From contig OY992540.1 in assembly GCA_963921195.1 (NCBI GenBank), positions 36,386,971 through 36,450,970 of the forward strand: a stretch of 64,000 nt of DNA. Reading direction: 5' to 3'. The stretch comes from Pegoplata infirma. Its lineage: Eukaryota > Arthropoda > Insecta > Diptera > Anthomyiidae. The translations under genes were made by a program, and so were the position numbers. The stretch's first letter is position 1. Each line of letters opens with the position of its first letter. Positions 45,600 to 57,439 of the stretch are shown here, piece by piece. A model generated the notes under the pieces. That model was given only the letters and a program-made list of their open reading frames with translations. It searched no databases and was not told where the DNA came from.

Positions 45600-46085
45600 A
45601 AATCAGACATTCAATTGTAATTTGTAAAAGATCAATTGAAATTCGAAAAAGATTAGTTCTAATTCAAAAAAGATCCATGGTTATTCGTAAAAGATCAATT
45701 GTAATTCAAAAAAGATCAATTGTAATTCGAAAAAGATCAATTGTAATTCGTAAAGGATCAATTTTAATTCGAAAAAGATCAATTGAAATTCGAAAATGAT
45801 CAATTATAATTCGTTAAAGATCAATTGTAATTCGAAAAAGATCAACTAAATTTCGAAAAAGATTAGTTGTAATTCGAAAAAGATCAATTGTTTTTCGTAA
45901 ATGATCAATTGTAATTCGAAAAAGATAAGTTCAATTGTTATTTGAAAAAAATCAATTGTAATTCGAAAAAGATCAATTATAATTCGAAATAGATCAATTG
46001 TTATTCGAAAAAAAATAATTCTAATTCGAAAAAGCTCAATAGTAATTCGAAAAAGATCAATTATAATTCGAACAAGTAAAAAAAA
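45600..46085. repeat. GATCAATTGTAATTCGAAAA array, fourth large copy
   Basis: About 20 fairly regular units, mostly forward, including several near-perfect AAAAAGATCAATTGTAATTC steps. The Ile/Arg-rich (RKRSIVI) and Phe/Ile-rich (FELQLIF) reading frames here are translations of the repeat. Confidence 0.8.
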
Positions 46086-46655
46086 AACTAAATTCGGCCT
46101 TGCCGAATGTATTGATACCCTCCACAATTTCAAAAAGATTATTGCAAAAAACTTTATTTAGAAAAAAATAACTTTAAAAAAAAAATTTGGTAAAAAAAAA
46201 TTCCGCGATTTTTTATTTTTTTGGCAACAAATATGTTCGTCTATATTTAAATACCATTCGGTGTTCAATTTTGTTCACATATGTCAACCAACAGCCAAAT
46301 TAAAGCATTTTATATATTTAGGTTATGTTGAATGTACCACAATTTTTGAAATGTCTTTACATTTTCGTTCATAACTTTTAATCTACTAAACCGATATCGC
46401 TCAAATGCAATACCAAACTGCTCAGGAGAACTTTCAATAAATATGTTAAGTTTCAGTCATCTCCGTGTAATATTTTTTCCATGATCACCATTTCCACAGA
46501 CAGACAGACGGACATCGCTAGAATGTCTTAAAAACGATCACTGATCAATTTTATATATGTATACTTTATGGGCTCCCAGACCGATATTTCGATGACTTAA
46601 AAACGGAATGACAAACTTATATATACCCTCTATCACTAAGTGGAGAGTATAAAAA
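46085..46655. repeat. Dispersed fly repeat, fuller copy
   Basis: Begins AAATTCGGCCTTGCCGAATG, TTGATACCCTCCACA; holds GACAGACAGACGGACATCGC, GGGCTCCCAGACCGATATTT and ends TATATACCCTCTATC. Reads as one copy of the family at 18400, 28440, 40045 and 63490, in opposite orientation. No ORF. Confidence 0.65.
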
Positions 46656-48714
46656 GAGCAATGGAAATTCAGTTGATATTTTTCGAATTACAATTGCAAT
46701 CTTTAATGTTTTTTGTGAAAAGTTTTTTTACTTGTTTTTAAAAATGGTGACAATATCGGGTAATTGCATTTCATTCCACTTTATTTAAATCTTAAAAAAT
46801 TAACGAAAATCCTAGCTGATCCTGTTTTCGAGTTATTGCTAAATAATTACACTGTTCGACAACAAAAACCTCCCAGTGAAATATCCAACTGATTCCAAAG
46901 GAAAAACATTTTTAATACGAAATGTACAGTTAAGCCCAAATTTAGATTTTTTTTTCGATTTCAAGACGAAATTTCAAGTTAAGCCAAAACATTTTTTTTT
47001 TTTGGTATGAAAGGAACTATGAAGAGAAAATAAATCACGCCACTCTCACTTATGCAATTTATTTTTCACTCACAATCACGTGAGTAAAATAGAGTTTTAA
47101 GTACCCTTTGAAAACTCCTTCGTGGTAAATTTAAGAATTTTTTTCGGAACAAACTAATACTCTATCTCCAATTTCTAAGGGGGCTCCCATACAAAATGAC
47201 ATTTTTTAAATTTTGCTCCAACCGCTCTAACTGCCCTAAAAGTGCCCCTAGAGCAGTCAAATGTATGACCGACTCACAATACTTTTTTTGTCCAAACATT
47301 TTTTTTTGAACACACCTACCCTCTATCTTTAACTCTTAAGGCGGTCCCCATACAATTTTTTTTTGTAAATTTGTTTTATTAAATCAGCTGCTACCGGTCT
47401 AATGGTGCATCCTAAAGGGATGCCGACCCCCATTTATTTTTACCCTCCAAAATTTTTTCAAAACATCTACGCCCTATCTCCACTCTCTGAGTAGAGTCCT
47501 GCGTCTAAGTACAGGACTTTAAAATTCGTCTGACATAAAAATGTTTTATTTGCTTAAACCTATTAACAAGTTATCCTGAAAAAATTGTGTTTTCAAAGGT
47601 TGGTTTAAAATCCCCGAAATATTTCTGGAAATCCGCAATCAAATTGTTTTGTTTAGTTGGCTTCCCTATGCTGTCAATCCTGACCCTGGTAAGTTCGCGT
47701 GATCATGAGCAAAATTCAAAATTCTCACTCACTTGCCCATCTCGAATTTAAATCATTAATAAATATTGATGTGGGTTGTTTAATGTAAAAATACAAGAGC
47801 AAATATAAAAAAAAATACAATTCGGCCTTACCATAAATTGAATATTTTGACAACAATTTAACAATAAATGCGCAAGAGCGACCGTTCTATTTCTCAAAAC
47901 AATACACAGGTGCTATTTGAAAAAAAAACTCTAAAAAAGTTTATACATACTTAATTTGCCATTAAAATGTATGTAATAAAATCAAAACATTTACCTAAAA
48001 ATTGATTAATCAGTAACAAGCGAATTTAAATTTTCATTTAAAACAAGTATAAATTGGTTATAATTGATTACACTATTTTAAAAGGTTTTTGCACAGACTC
48101 TTTTACAAATTACACTGTGCAACAAGAAAAATGAGCCTCAATGGCTTCAACGCCATATGAAAGTTGACCATCAAATGGACAAAATCACCAAAGGGTTTTG
48201 CAAAGTCAGTTCGGATTTCTTTTTTATAGCCCACTGAAGTTTTAATTTTTTTTATCAAAGGCGCTTGGAAAACGTCAAATATACTATAATAAGAACACAT
48301 CTGAGCTTCAAAATATGATTTGATGTCTTCAGTGAAATTTTATGGCGATTCTTTTCTTAGAACATTTTAACCCTCAAACTGTCATTTTAAGGGGTCATTT
48401 TAGTCCATTTTCAAAAACTAAACACAGAAGTCTAATAAAACGTCCATTTAGAGGGTTAAAATGTTCTACAAATATTTTCCTCATAAAATTTCACTAGGGG
48501 TTGTCAAATGTTCGAAGTTTATGCGACATGCGCAAAATGCTTAAAAAGGGTCAAGTATAAATAATCAATGTTTGTTATTTTTTTTTACCAAAGCAGTGTT
48601 ACAAAATATCGACAAAAAACAGTGCAAATATACTTTTGAACTAAAAATGATGTTCTGATTATCATTAAATTAAATTAACCCTCTAGCTCCCGTTTTAAAG
48701 GGTACACCCAAAAA
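46656..48714. other. Intergenic repeats before the nested composite
   Basis: No gene. 46745-46900 matches the interior of the element at 23607. 47140-47480 has about three degenerate ~165-bp units with CTCTATCTCCAATTTCTAAG and GGGGGCTCCCATACAA. 47500-47600 resembles 39780-39850. AGGGTTAAAATGTTCTACAA at about 48452 with the following ~100 bp recurs after the composite near 63373. Confidence 0.45.
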
Positions 48715-48802
48715 AATTTGTAGTTGTGTAGTTAATAATTTCTGTAGTTGAAATAAAAATAATTCCAAATAACTATTTGTAATCAATACTAACTATTAAT
48801 TT

Positions 48803-48998
48803 TGTAAGAATGTTCGAGCAAAATATAACACGTCTTGTTAGATTGATTGCATTTATTAAACTATATTCACAAAAGGAAAGCAAAAGGGAATTCACAAACT
48901 ACTAAAGATATATGGCGTTGCCAGATTAATAATAAATAAACATGTTAACATAAAAGAGTATTAAAAGAGTAATTTCAAAAATCAAATATAACGTGACA
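48803..48998 (-). repeat. 3' LTR of the gypsy element
   Basis: 196 bp, TG...CA ended. Reading by eye I find no difference from the other LTR. Confidence 0.9.
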
Positions 48999-49043
48999 AC
49001 TCGGCCCTTCCTACACCTAACTCGTCTTCGAGTTATTCGTCCA

Positions 49044-49565
49044 CTAGGTTCCTTCAGAGTCATCTTCATAATCATCGTCTACATCTGGGTATAAGGCACA
49101 CCAGGGTTTCATCTTGTCGCTACTAGCAATTGTTGAAAACTTCCTCTGGTTACGCTGAGCATCATCGACATCTTCTACGACATAACGATCAAATCTTAGG
49201 ACCTTTTTTATAACGTAAGGACCTTTGTATTTCACTTCAAGTTTTCTTGACTCGCCTGTACTAGGAATAGCGCATTCGAGTAAGATTAAGTTACCTTCTT
49301 CATATTTATGTGGAGTCTTGTGTTTGGAATCGAATCTAGTCTTCCACATTTTCCTAGCATCTTTGATATTTCGAATAGCATCTTCACGTTTAGCATTAGT
49401 TATAGTTGGTTCGATATCATCCTTCACATGTTGAACTGCTGCTAATATTTTATTACCGGTGATATCTCGGACAGGAAAATCAAAAATCAAATCAATTGGT
49501 GCATACTTTGTAGTACTATATTCATGTTCAGAGTCCATTGCAAATTTCGCATTTCGGTATCCCAA
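49044..49565 (-). pseudogene. Integrase C-terminal part, frame-shifted
   Basis: Begins with overlap in a wrong frame; from about 49537 downward it continues the integrase (YSTTKYAPIDLIFDFPV, then GNLILLECAIPSTGES and YKGPYVIKKVL, the GPY-type module near the C-terminus) and ends in an acidic tail. A one-base change separates it from the main pol frame. Confidence 0.78.
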
Positions 49566-51430
49566 TCTTTCGCATCATTAACTGTTGACTTTAGATAAGA
49601 TAGGATATTCTTGTTGACTCTTTCTGCTAATCCATTAGCTCTTGGTGTTCGGACAGCTACCTTTATATGTTGTACATTATTTTCATTACAGTAATTTTCA
49701 AAATTTGATGATGTGAATGCTGTTCCACGATCGGTGACTAACACTTTTGGCATTCCAAAATAAGATGTTAACTGATTCAAAGCATCCACAACTGGTTTTG
49801 TTTTAGTTGACTTTACAGGACACAAAACAACATATCGAGTAAGAGCATCTACGATAACTAAAAGATGTTCGTTACCCCGACGACTTTTCACGAATGGACC
49901 TAGATGATCCATGTGCATGACCTCAAAAGGGATTTTCGGTATATCCATACCATATAGTTCACATTCCTTTCGTACTGATTCCTTACAGAAACAACATTCG
50001 ACGCAGGACTTCAAATAATTTTTCACAAAATTTCGTGCTCGTGGAAACCAAAAATGTTTCAATAGCCTTTTTAACGTATTTTCCAGAGCTGGGTGGCCCA
50101 CATCATCATGGCACAGTTTTACGATACGCCATCTTAAACCTTTAGGTACCACCAACAACAACGAATCACCTTCACCCTTTCGGAATAAACGGCTTTTCTT
50201 CATAACATATTCATCTGTATACTGCTTTTGTTGATCAGACTTAACCATACCATTTAGAACATCAATTATTTCTCGTAAAGTATCATCTTCGCGTTGCATC
50301 ATGTATACCCAATCTTCAGTTGATGGTTTTATCATCATTATCTTTTCACAAACATCTTGAACAACAGGTTCATTGTCAATAGCTTTGATTGGAGCTCGGC
50401 TCAGGGCGTCAACATGAGACATTTTACTACCTTCTCGATGAATAATACGATAATCATACTCCATCAGCTTAAGAAACCATCTTGAGACCCGTGGTATTAA
50501 CGGCTTTGATAACTTTAAAGTTGATATTGCTGAGCAATCGGTGACAATCAAAAATTGTTTACCAAGCAAGTACATACGAAAACGTTGACAAGCTTCAACA
50601 ACAGCTAATACTTCCAATTCATACGCATGATACTTTTGTTCAGCATCATTACACAAACGACTAAAATAAGCAATAGGCTTCAACTCATTTTGCTCATCTC
50701 GCTGTAGCAAAATACCAGCTATACCAACAGAGCTTGCATCGGTATGCAATTCATGTTCCCTGTTCACATCATAGATACCCAAGACAGGTGCACTTGTCAA
50801 TAATTGAATTAATTTCATATATGACCCATTACAGTCATCAGACCACACAAAATCTACGTTTTTCCTAGTCAATCTAGTTAACGGTGCAGCACTCAATGCA
50901 TAATTCTGGATAAATTTACGAAAATATCCTGTTAAACCAATAAAACGTCTAACTTCTGTCACATTGGTTGGGATAGGAAAATTCTTCACCGCCAATGTTT
51001 TGAGTCTACCAGGCATCAAACCATTTTCGCCTAACTCATGACCCAAAAACGTTACCCTATTCCCCAAAAATGAGCATTTTGACAAACGAAGTGTAAGGCC
51101 ATGTCGTTGAATAACCTTTAAAAATGTTTCCAATTTTACCAAGCTCTCATCAACAGTATCAGATGCTACGATTACTTCATCGACATAACTAACAACTTGA
51201 TCTTTAATTGGCTCCAAAACGACAGACATCATTTGCTGAAAAGTACACGGAGCATTTTTCAGCCCAAATGGCATTCGATTAAATTCGAAATGACCATTAT
51301 GAGTCACAAAAGCTGTATACTGCTTTGACTCATCACGAATAGGAATCTGATAGTACCCAGACATCATGTCTAAAATAGTAAAATACTTCTTACCAGCTAA
51401 AGTCTGCAAAACACCTTCAACAGTTGGCAT
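49487..51430 (-). pseudogene. pol: RT, RNase H and integrase of the gypsy element, RT catalytic box altered
   Basis: 647 codons beyond the insertion. The RT core shows FNRMPFGLKNAP but the catalytic box reads YVDE instead of YxDD, which should cripple polymerisation. RNase H has its Asp-Glu-Asp set (HTDASS, YELEVLAV, TDCSAI). Integrase has an HHCC zinc finger (HDDVGHPALENTL ... CVECCFC) and the DDE core (MDHLGPF, TDRGTAF, GLAERVN). It runs out of frame near 49530, the C-terminus continuing in another frame at 49044-49565. The Met at 51430 is internal, not the original start. Confidence 0.85.
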
Positions 51431-51434
51431 AGGC

Positions 51435-53234
51435 CAGGGGCGTATCCAGGATTTAATTTCGGTGGGGGCCCAACATTTTTTTTCAATATTTTTTTTACAA
51501 AAAATTTAAAATAAGCCTTTTTTAAAGTGTGAATTGTATCAGATGCTGATATATTTTTACAAAGAAGATTATCAGAATCTAATTTTTTTTTAAAAGAAAA
51601 GTCTAAGATTCTATGACAATTTCCAGTTTAAACAGTTTTTGTTATAGAAAAAGTCAAAGACTCTAAATCATACTTCCAATGGAAAACGTTTCTCGGAAAA
51701 AGTCACTTTAGAAAATGATTCTATAAACACATTCATAAAATACTTTTCCAAAAGAAAAGACTCCGGTTGTAAGACATTTTCCCATAATCTGAGATATTTT
51801 TAGTTTTTCTCAGATTCTGAAACATTCTACACAAAAAGTTTTAGATTCTGAGAAAATCTTTGATTTTTCTATAAGAAAAATGATTTACATTCCGAGACCT
51901 TTTTAAAAAGAAAATAGTATAAAAAAGCCTTAGATTCTAAACATTTTTCCTAAAGAAAAACTCTCGGATTCTGAGAAAATTTTTTTTAGAAAAAATCTAA
52001 GATTATTAGACATTTTTCCTATAGAAAAAGTCTCAGATTCTTAGACATTTTTCCTTTAGAAAAAGTTTATGATTCTAAAACATTTTTCGTATAGAAAGTC
52101 TAAGATTCTTATGGAAAAAGTCTCAGATTCTTCGACATGTTTCTTACAGAAAAACTCTCAGATTCTTCAACATTTTTCCTATAGAAAATGTCTAAGATTC
52201 TTAGACATTTTTTCTACAGAAAATTTCATAGATTCTGAGACATTTTTCCTATAGAAAAAGTCTCAAATGCTTAAACACTTTTCTATAGAACAAGTCTCAG
52301 AATCTGAGTCATTTTGCCTATAGGAAATTGTCAGATTCTGAAACATTTTTCATATAGAAAACGCCCCAGATTCTGAGACATTTTTCCTAAAGAAAAAGTC
52401 TCAGATTCTGAAATTTTTTTCCATAGAAAAATACTCAGATTCTAAAAAATTATTCTTATAGAAAAATAGATTTTTACAATAAAAAAAGTCTCAGATTTTA
52501 AGCATTTTTCTATACAAAAAGTCTCAGCTTGTGTCTCTGAGAAATTTTTCCTTTATACAAAATCTATAATTTTCCTTAAGAAAAATTCGTTGATTCTGAA
52601 ACATTTTTCGTAAAAAAAGTTTAACATTTTTCATATAAAAAAGCTTCAGATTCTAAGAATTTTTTTATAGAAAAAATCTTAAATTTGGTGACATTTTTCA
52701 GACTCATAACATTATTCCTCTAGAAAGTTCTCAGATTCTGAAACATTTTTCATAAAGAAAAGCCTTAGATTCTGATAGTTTTTTATAGAAAAAGTCTCAG
52801 ATTCTGAGACATTTTTCCTATATAAAAAGTCTTAGATTCTGCGAAAAAGGCTAATATTTTAAGGCATTATTGCTATAAAATCTTAGATTGAGAGACATTT
52901 TTTTTAAGAAATAGTCTCGTTCTGAGAAATTTTTCTAAAAGACAAAATCGCATTTTAAGATTTGACTACATTTTACTTACAATTAGGTAAATTTTTTGTG
53001 TACATTAAACTTCAGGTTCTAAGATATTTTTTCATTAGAATCTTAAGTTGAAAAGTTTCAAATCCTAAGAAAAAATTTTCAGATTTTGAGATTTTTTTAA
53101 CAGAAAAATTTTTTCTTCAAAAAATTTTAGATTCTTAAATGTTTTTCTATTTTTTTAAAAAGATTTTTAAAATTTTACTTGTTATTTGATACCAAATCCT
53201 GAAATTTGAGAAATCATTTCTCAAATTTCCACTG
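51435..53234. mobile_element. hAT-like non-autonomous element inserted in pol, filled with 35-bp repeats
   Basis: 1800 bp. Starts CAGGGGCGTATCCAGG, ends CCACTG; flanked by GCATAGGC at 51427-51434 and 53235-53242. From about 51590 to 53150 it consists of diverged 35-bp units of the type AGAAAAAGTCTCAGATTCTG, the same unit as the large satellite at 58.3-62.9 kb. No ORF. The 8-bp duplication and CAGGG end support hAT. Confidence 0.82.
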
Positions 53235-53242
53235 GCATAGGC

Positions 53243-53392
53243 CATGGCTGCTTTTCTGTGATTGAATTCAGCTCACGATAATCAACACATAATCGATCTT
53301 CACCGTTTGGCTTTGGTACGATAACGATTGGTGACGCGTATAACGATTCGGACGGACGAATTATGTCCGTTTGTAAAAGTTCATCAATTATT
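53243..53392 (-). pseudogene. RT N-terminal fragment, cut off by frameshift and insertion
   Basis: In the frame shifted by one base relative to the end of gag there are RPSESLYASPIV and DRLCVDYRELN, the first motifs of a gypsy RT. The fragment stops at the 8-bp duplication of the inserted element and continues in 51426 and below. Confidence 0.75.
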
Positions 53393-55411
53393 TTTTTCTA
53401 CCGTTTTCTGTTTCGGAATCGGAATATTATATGGTTTTCGTGCTATAGGTTTTTCAGAATTTACTTTAATGTCCATTTCAATAACATCACATTTACCAAT
53501 TTCCTTTAAATTTTCCGCGAAACAACCCGAATATTTTTCTAAAAGTTCCTGTAATTGACACTTTTCATTTTCATTAAGATTCTCATTAACGTTTAATGTT
53601 TCACCTTTTAAGGCTATTACACGACACTGACCGTTTTCAATAATTACGCGATTTTCCGATAAAATGTCTCTTCCGATCACTAAATCATATTGCATTATTT
53701 CATCGTCAACTATTAAAAGTTCAGCTTCAATAGATAAATTATCAATTTTTATCATCGTTAAGAGTTTTCCGCGACACACGTACTCTCCACCAGCGAAACC
53801 ATATAGTTTTTCTTCACAATTTTCAATAGGACCATTACATTTTAACCATACACGTTTAGCCACTAATGATTTACCACTACCGGAATCGATGAATGCATTG
53901 TATTTGTTGTTTTCGATTTCAATTTCCTTAAAAATTTCTTTGTCCTTTACACTGTCCTTCTGTTCATCAATTAAATTTACCGAACGCGACGGACATTTAT
54001 CCGTTTCATGATCATTCGCTTTACACATTCCACATTTAGTTTTCTTGGATTTATTCTTACAGTTCTTAGCGATATGTCCACGTTCGCGGCAATTAAAACA
54101 TATCGGACCCGTTTTTGTTTTATCACTATTGTCATTGTAATTTGTTTTATTTGTAAGATTTTTATCATTGTTTATATTTTTGTATATTTTACGCGGTTGT
54201 TCACTATGACAATTATTTCTCATTTTATTTTCTTCAAAAACGTTTGTTAATATTGTAAATAGTTCATTACACGATTTAATATTCATTGCCGTCAATGTTT
54301 TTCTTAAATCTTCACTGTATAGTCCATTTATAATGTATTTTATAATACCAATTTCTTCGATTTTACCACGACGACCCGTTGATAACATTCGATAATAGTA
54401 TTCGATAACCGATTCACTTTTATTCATACGCGAATTTATCATCTCTATGTGGGCATCAGCAGAATTTGATACACAAGGAAAATCATTTTCAAATGCAGCG
54501 ACAAATTCTGTCCAGCAACTGAAAACTTTTTGGGAATCTACCCACATTTTAGCAACACCTTTTAAGTTGCTTTGTACAGCAAACAAAACTGTAGACTCGT
54601 TCCAGCCATAACCATTTTTCAATTGTTCCACCCTTTCAATAAATTTTTCAGGTGATATGTTCCCCTTACATGGGTCAAACTCTGGCAACATTCTCATTAT
54701 TTCGCTTATGCTTTGATCTGGTACTTTTTCTCTTACTCTTTGAGGATTAAATTCTCTTGCGTTATAATTCAAATTGTTGTTGTTATTTTCACTACGATTC
54801 GTAGAAGACAAATTTGCATCACCATAACATGATGAGTTCTGCACACTAGCATACGCCAGCGTAGCATTTGAATTTAACGGCTGATAACGATCACGATTGT
54901 ACATGGTTGACACTGGTACATGTTCAGAGAAATTTACACTGTTACCACTTGACGCTACATGTTGATTTAAATAATTTAAAGCAACACTTGTTGTTACCGG
55001 CTGGTTATATGTTGTTGTAAAATTTGTTTGTGCATGTCCGTACATAACAGACGTTGGCGCAACAGAAAAAGCTGTAGAATTCTGCGTTGATGTCTGTATT
55101 TCACAACTTGCAACTTCCACTGAATTCTGTTGTTTTTCCATAGAACCAATTTTATTTGTAAGCGCAGCCACTGCTTCCATGAGGCTACTCATATTCTTTT
55201 GCATTTCTATAATTTGCAAATTTTCTCTAACTTGTGCGGCATCTTCGTCAAAACCATAACATGCTCCATCTGCATTGGAAACTTCTTCTATAAAATCAGG
55301 ATTTTCTTCCTCGAACTGCTGTAACCTGGCCACTAACTCTGCCTTGTTACCCGACGTTCGCAATTTACGATATTGAAATTTCTTTTTCAGTTCCACCAAT
55401 GTAAGATCCAT
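53384..55411 (-). CDS. gag: Retrotransposon Gag and protease with N-terminal SAP-like domain
   Basis: The frame is open from 55477; the Met at 55411 is the likelier start as it leads straight into a SAP-like segment (LVELKKKFQYRKLRTSGNK), a short DNA-binding fold unusual for Gag. Then come a Ser/Asn-rich linker, a retrotransposon capsid domain (PEKFIERVEQLKNGYGW onward) and two zinc knuckles, CFNCRERGHIAKNC and CGMCKANDHETDKC. An aspartic protease follows with DSGS as catalytic triad and YDLVIGRDIL as flap-end motif. The frame ends at 53384 just inside the start of the RT region, after an A-run that appears one base too long, so the pol frame is lost there. It packages element RNA in particles; probably once one Gag-Pol frame. 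Confidence 0.85.
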   Translation of the reverse strand: MDLTLVELKKKFQYRKLRTSGNKAELVARLQQFEEENPDFIEEVSNADGACYGFDEDAAQVRENLQIIEMQKNMSSLMEAVAALTNKIGSMEKQQNSVEVASCEIQTSTQNSTAFSVAPTSVMYGHAQTNFTTTYNQPVTTSVALNYLNQHVASSGNSVNFSEHVPVSTMYNRDRYQPLNSNATLAYASVQNSSCYGDANLSSTNRSENNNNNLNYNAREFNPQRVREKVPDQSISEIMRMLPEFDPCKGNISPEKFIERVEQLKNGYGWNESTVLFAVQSNLKGVAKMWVDSQKVFSCWTEFVAAFENDFPCVSNSADAHIEMINSRMNKSESVIEYYYRMLSTGRRGKIEEIGIIKYIINGLYSEDLRKTLTAMNIKSCNELFTILTNVFEENKMRNNCHSEQPRKIYKNINNDKNLTNKTNYNDNSDKTKTGPICFNCRERGHIAKNCKNKSKKTKCGMCKANDHETDKCPSRSVNLIDEQKDSVKDKEIFKEIEIENNKYNAFIDSGSGKSLVAKRVWLKCNGPIENCEEKLYGFAGGEYVCRGKLLTMIKIDNLSIEAELLIVDDEIMQYDLVIGRDILSENRVIIENGQCRVIALKGETLNVNENLNENEKCQLQELLEKYSGCFAENLKEIGKCDVIEMDIKVNSEKPIARKPYNIPIPKQKTVEKNN

Positions 55412-55703
55412 GTTATTTCTTTTCGACACAACAAAAACGACGCTTCTACAAGTTTCTTTACAACACTTTTGCGACACACGCTTTTTTTTTTTTCGTTACC
55501 ACACAATCTGCGACACACGCCACGAAAATTTATTAATTTCGCGATTGTGTTTTTCCCAACAATCTGCGACACACGCCACGAATTATTAATCAATTTACCG
55601 ATTGTATTTTCTTTATACAATTTGCGACACACGCACGAAATATAATTTAAAATTCGCGATTGTTTTTATTACGGAAAAACTAGGTAATCCCACTTCTGAA
55701 TTT

Positions 55704-55899
55704 TGTAAGAATGTTCGAGCAAAATATAACACGTCTTGTTAGATTGATTGCATTTATTAAACTATATTCACAAAAGGAAAGCAAAAGGGAATTCACAAAC
55801 TACTAAAGATATATGGCGTTGCCAGATTAATAATAAATAAACATGTTAACATAAAAGAGTATTAAAAGAGTAATTTCAAAAATCAAATATAACGTGACA
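55704..55899 (-). repeat. 5' LTR of the gypsy element
   Basis: 196 bp, minus-strand start TGTCACGTTATATTTG and end ATTCTTACA; same length and apparently the same sequence as the 3' LTR. Confidence 0.9.
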
Positions 55900-56154
55900 A
55901 TTTCGTTGAGAATAATTATTTTTAGTTACCCTGTATTTTTTAGATTTATTTTTATTTGATTGACAATCAACAATTTGAAAAAAAAAACATCTACCAAAGC
56001 GAAAATTATTTTTTTTATTAAATACATATTTAATTATTTTTAACTTTATATTATAAATTTGTTTAAAGATTCTTCAAAATATGTACATATTTATTTAATA
56101 ATATGATAGGTAAGTTTTAAATGCAAAATTTGCTATACATTATATGGGTGAAAT

Positions 56155-57410
56155 CAAAAAATGTCAGTGTTTTTGAGCCAAAATTGTACGAACAAAAAAT
56201 TTTAATTTTTGGTAAATTTTTTTATTAAAATCGATATGTTACATCACTACTAATGTAACTATAAAAGATCTCTTCTACAAACTGTTTTAAACAAATTTTA
56301 TCGACATTTTTATGATTTTTTTGGTGACGGAGTTTACATTCACCTTAGAAAAATACATTAAATTTTTTTAATTTTCTTTGAAAACATTTTATTGTAATTT
56401 AAAACACTTATTTATGTAATTGCTAACAATTTTTGTAATTAGGATTTTTTTCTGGTTTTTGTTATTAAAGATTTTACAATTATTTTTTATTTTAATAGGA
56501 TTTTTCTAAGGAAATGTAAAATAAATTTATTATTATTTCTGTTAAAATAAGTTTTTTTTTTTTTGAATGACTAGTGTTAATATTTGCGTCGGTTTTAACA
56601 ACTTCATAAGGTTTTTTAATGCAATCTGCAAAAAAAAAAAAAAAAAGTTGACGGAGTTTACAGAGACGGAGTTTACATTTCGTCACTTTTTGCCCTTTTT
56701 TTCGAAAAATATTTGTCGGAAATTGGTTTCCGAAAAAAAATCATTAGATGTCAACTAGATACGTCAAAATATGACGATATTTAAGATGCACGCTAAGTAG
56801 TTCTGTTGTAAACGTGGAGACGGAGTTTACAGCATTTTTCGATTTTTCATTTATGATTTAGCTTTTCATACAGGGAAATTAATATGCAGGGAGCAAACTT
56901 GAAACCAATGATGCAAAATGATACTTTATAGCTTCGCGTTTAATAAATGGGGCAATAACCTATTATTTTTCTAAACACAATACGTCAAAAACAACAAAAT
57001 TGTCAGGTTCCATAATGTCTAAAAAAAGTGTCGAAAAATCGTTACACAATTGAAGCCGTGTTTGTATGGGTAAAAGAGATAGTTATGACTATACAAAAAT
57101 ATTTTTTAAGAACGTCAACATGTCCTCTTTAAAAATGTAGTCAATTATTAAGAGTTTGGGTTATTGGTTTTTAAGATATAACCGGTTAAAGTTTAAAAAT
57201 TGAAAATGTTACTGGCGACGGAGTTTACATTTGGCCTACAAAAATGAAAATAACTTGTTTAAAATAGCTTACTAGTATCCGGATTGTTGTTAGTTATGTA
57301 GAACGCCAATCTATGCGACGTTGTACATTAAAAAATATGCGAATACTTTAACCCATGTATGAGATATTACACGATTACATGGTTTGGTTGACATTTTTTG
57401 ATTTCACCCA
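56155..57410. mobile_element. 1.26-kb TA-flanked element with TGGGTGAAATCAAAAAATGT ends
   Basis: TGGGTGAAATCAAAAAATGT at 56155 and its complement ending 57410, TA next to both. GACGGAGTTTACA occurs five times inside (56326, 56650, 56665, 56819, 57217). No transposase recognised; the ORFs at 56492-56758 have no domain. Confidence 0.75.
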
Positions 57411-57439
57411 TATATAAATTTTATTGAAAATGTTAATTT

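Larger units (their letters stand above)
48803..55899 (-). mobile_element. Ty3/gypsy LTR retrotransposon, full-length but broken
   Basis: Read on the minus strand. LTRs 55704-55899 (5') and 48803-48998 (3'), flanked by the 4-bp repeat ATTT. Order gag, protease, RT, RNase H, integrase, no env. Without the 1.8-kb insert it is about 5.3 kb. A purine tract AGGAAGGGCCGAG stands directly before the 3' LTR. Next to the 5' LTR, TCAGAAGTGGGATTACC appears complementary to the 3' part of a tRNA-Leu (from memory), but lacks the usual TGG start. Three ~57-bp leader repeats with GCGACACACGC at 55510, 55566 and 55624. Coding is interrupted by frameshifts and an insertion. Confidence 0.9.

Noticed and set aside
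45587..46133. [13 protein letters not shown] and FELQLIF-repeat ORFs
   Set aside because: Translations of the GATCAATTGTAATTCGAAAA array.
53664..55324. Plus-strand ORFs across gag
   Set aside because: Shadows of the minus-strand Gag-protease frame, which has clear domains.
55373..55645. Plus-strand Phe-rich repeated ORF (FSLPHNLRHT)
   Set aside because: Comes from the leader repeats of the retrotransposon between the 5' LTR and gag.
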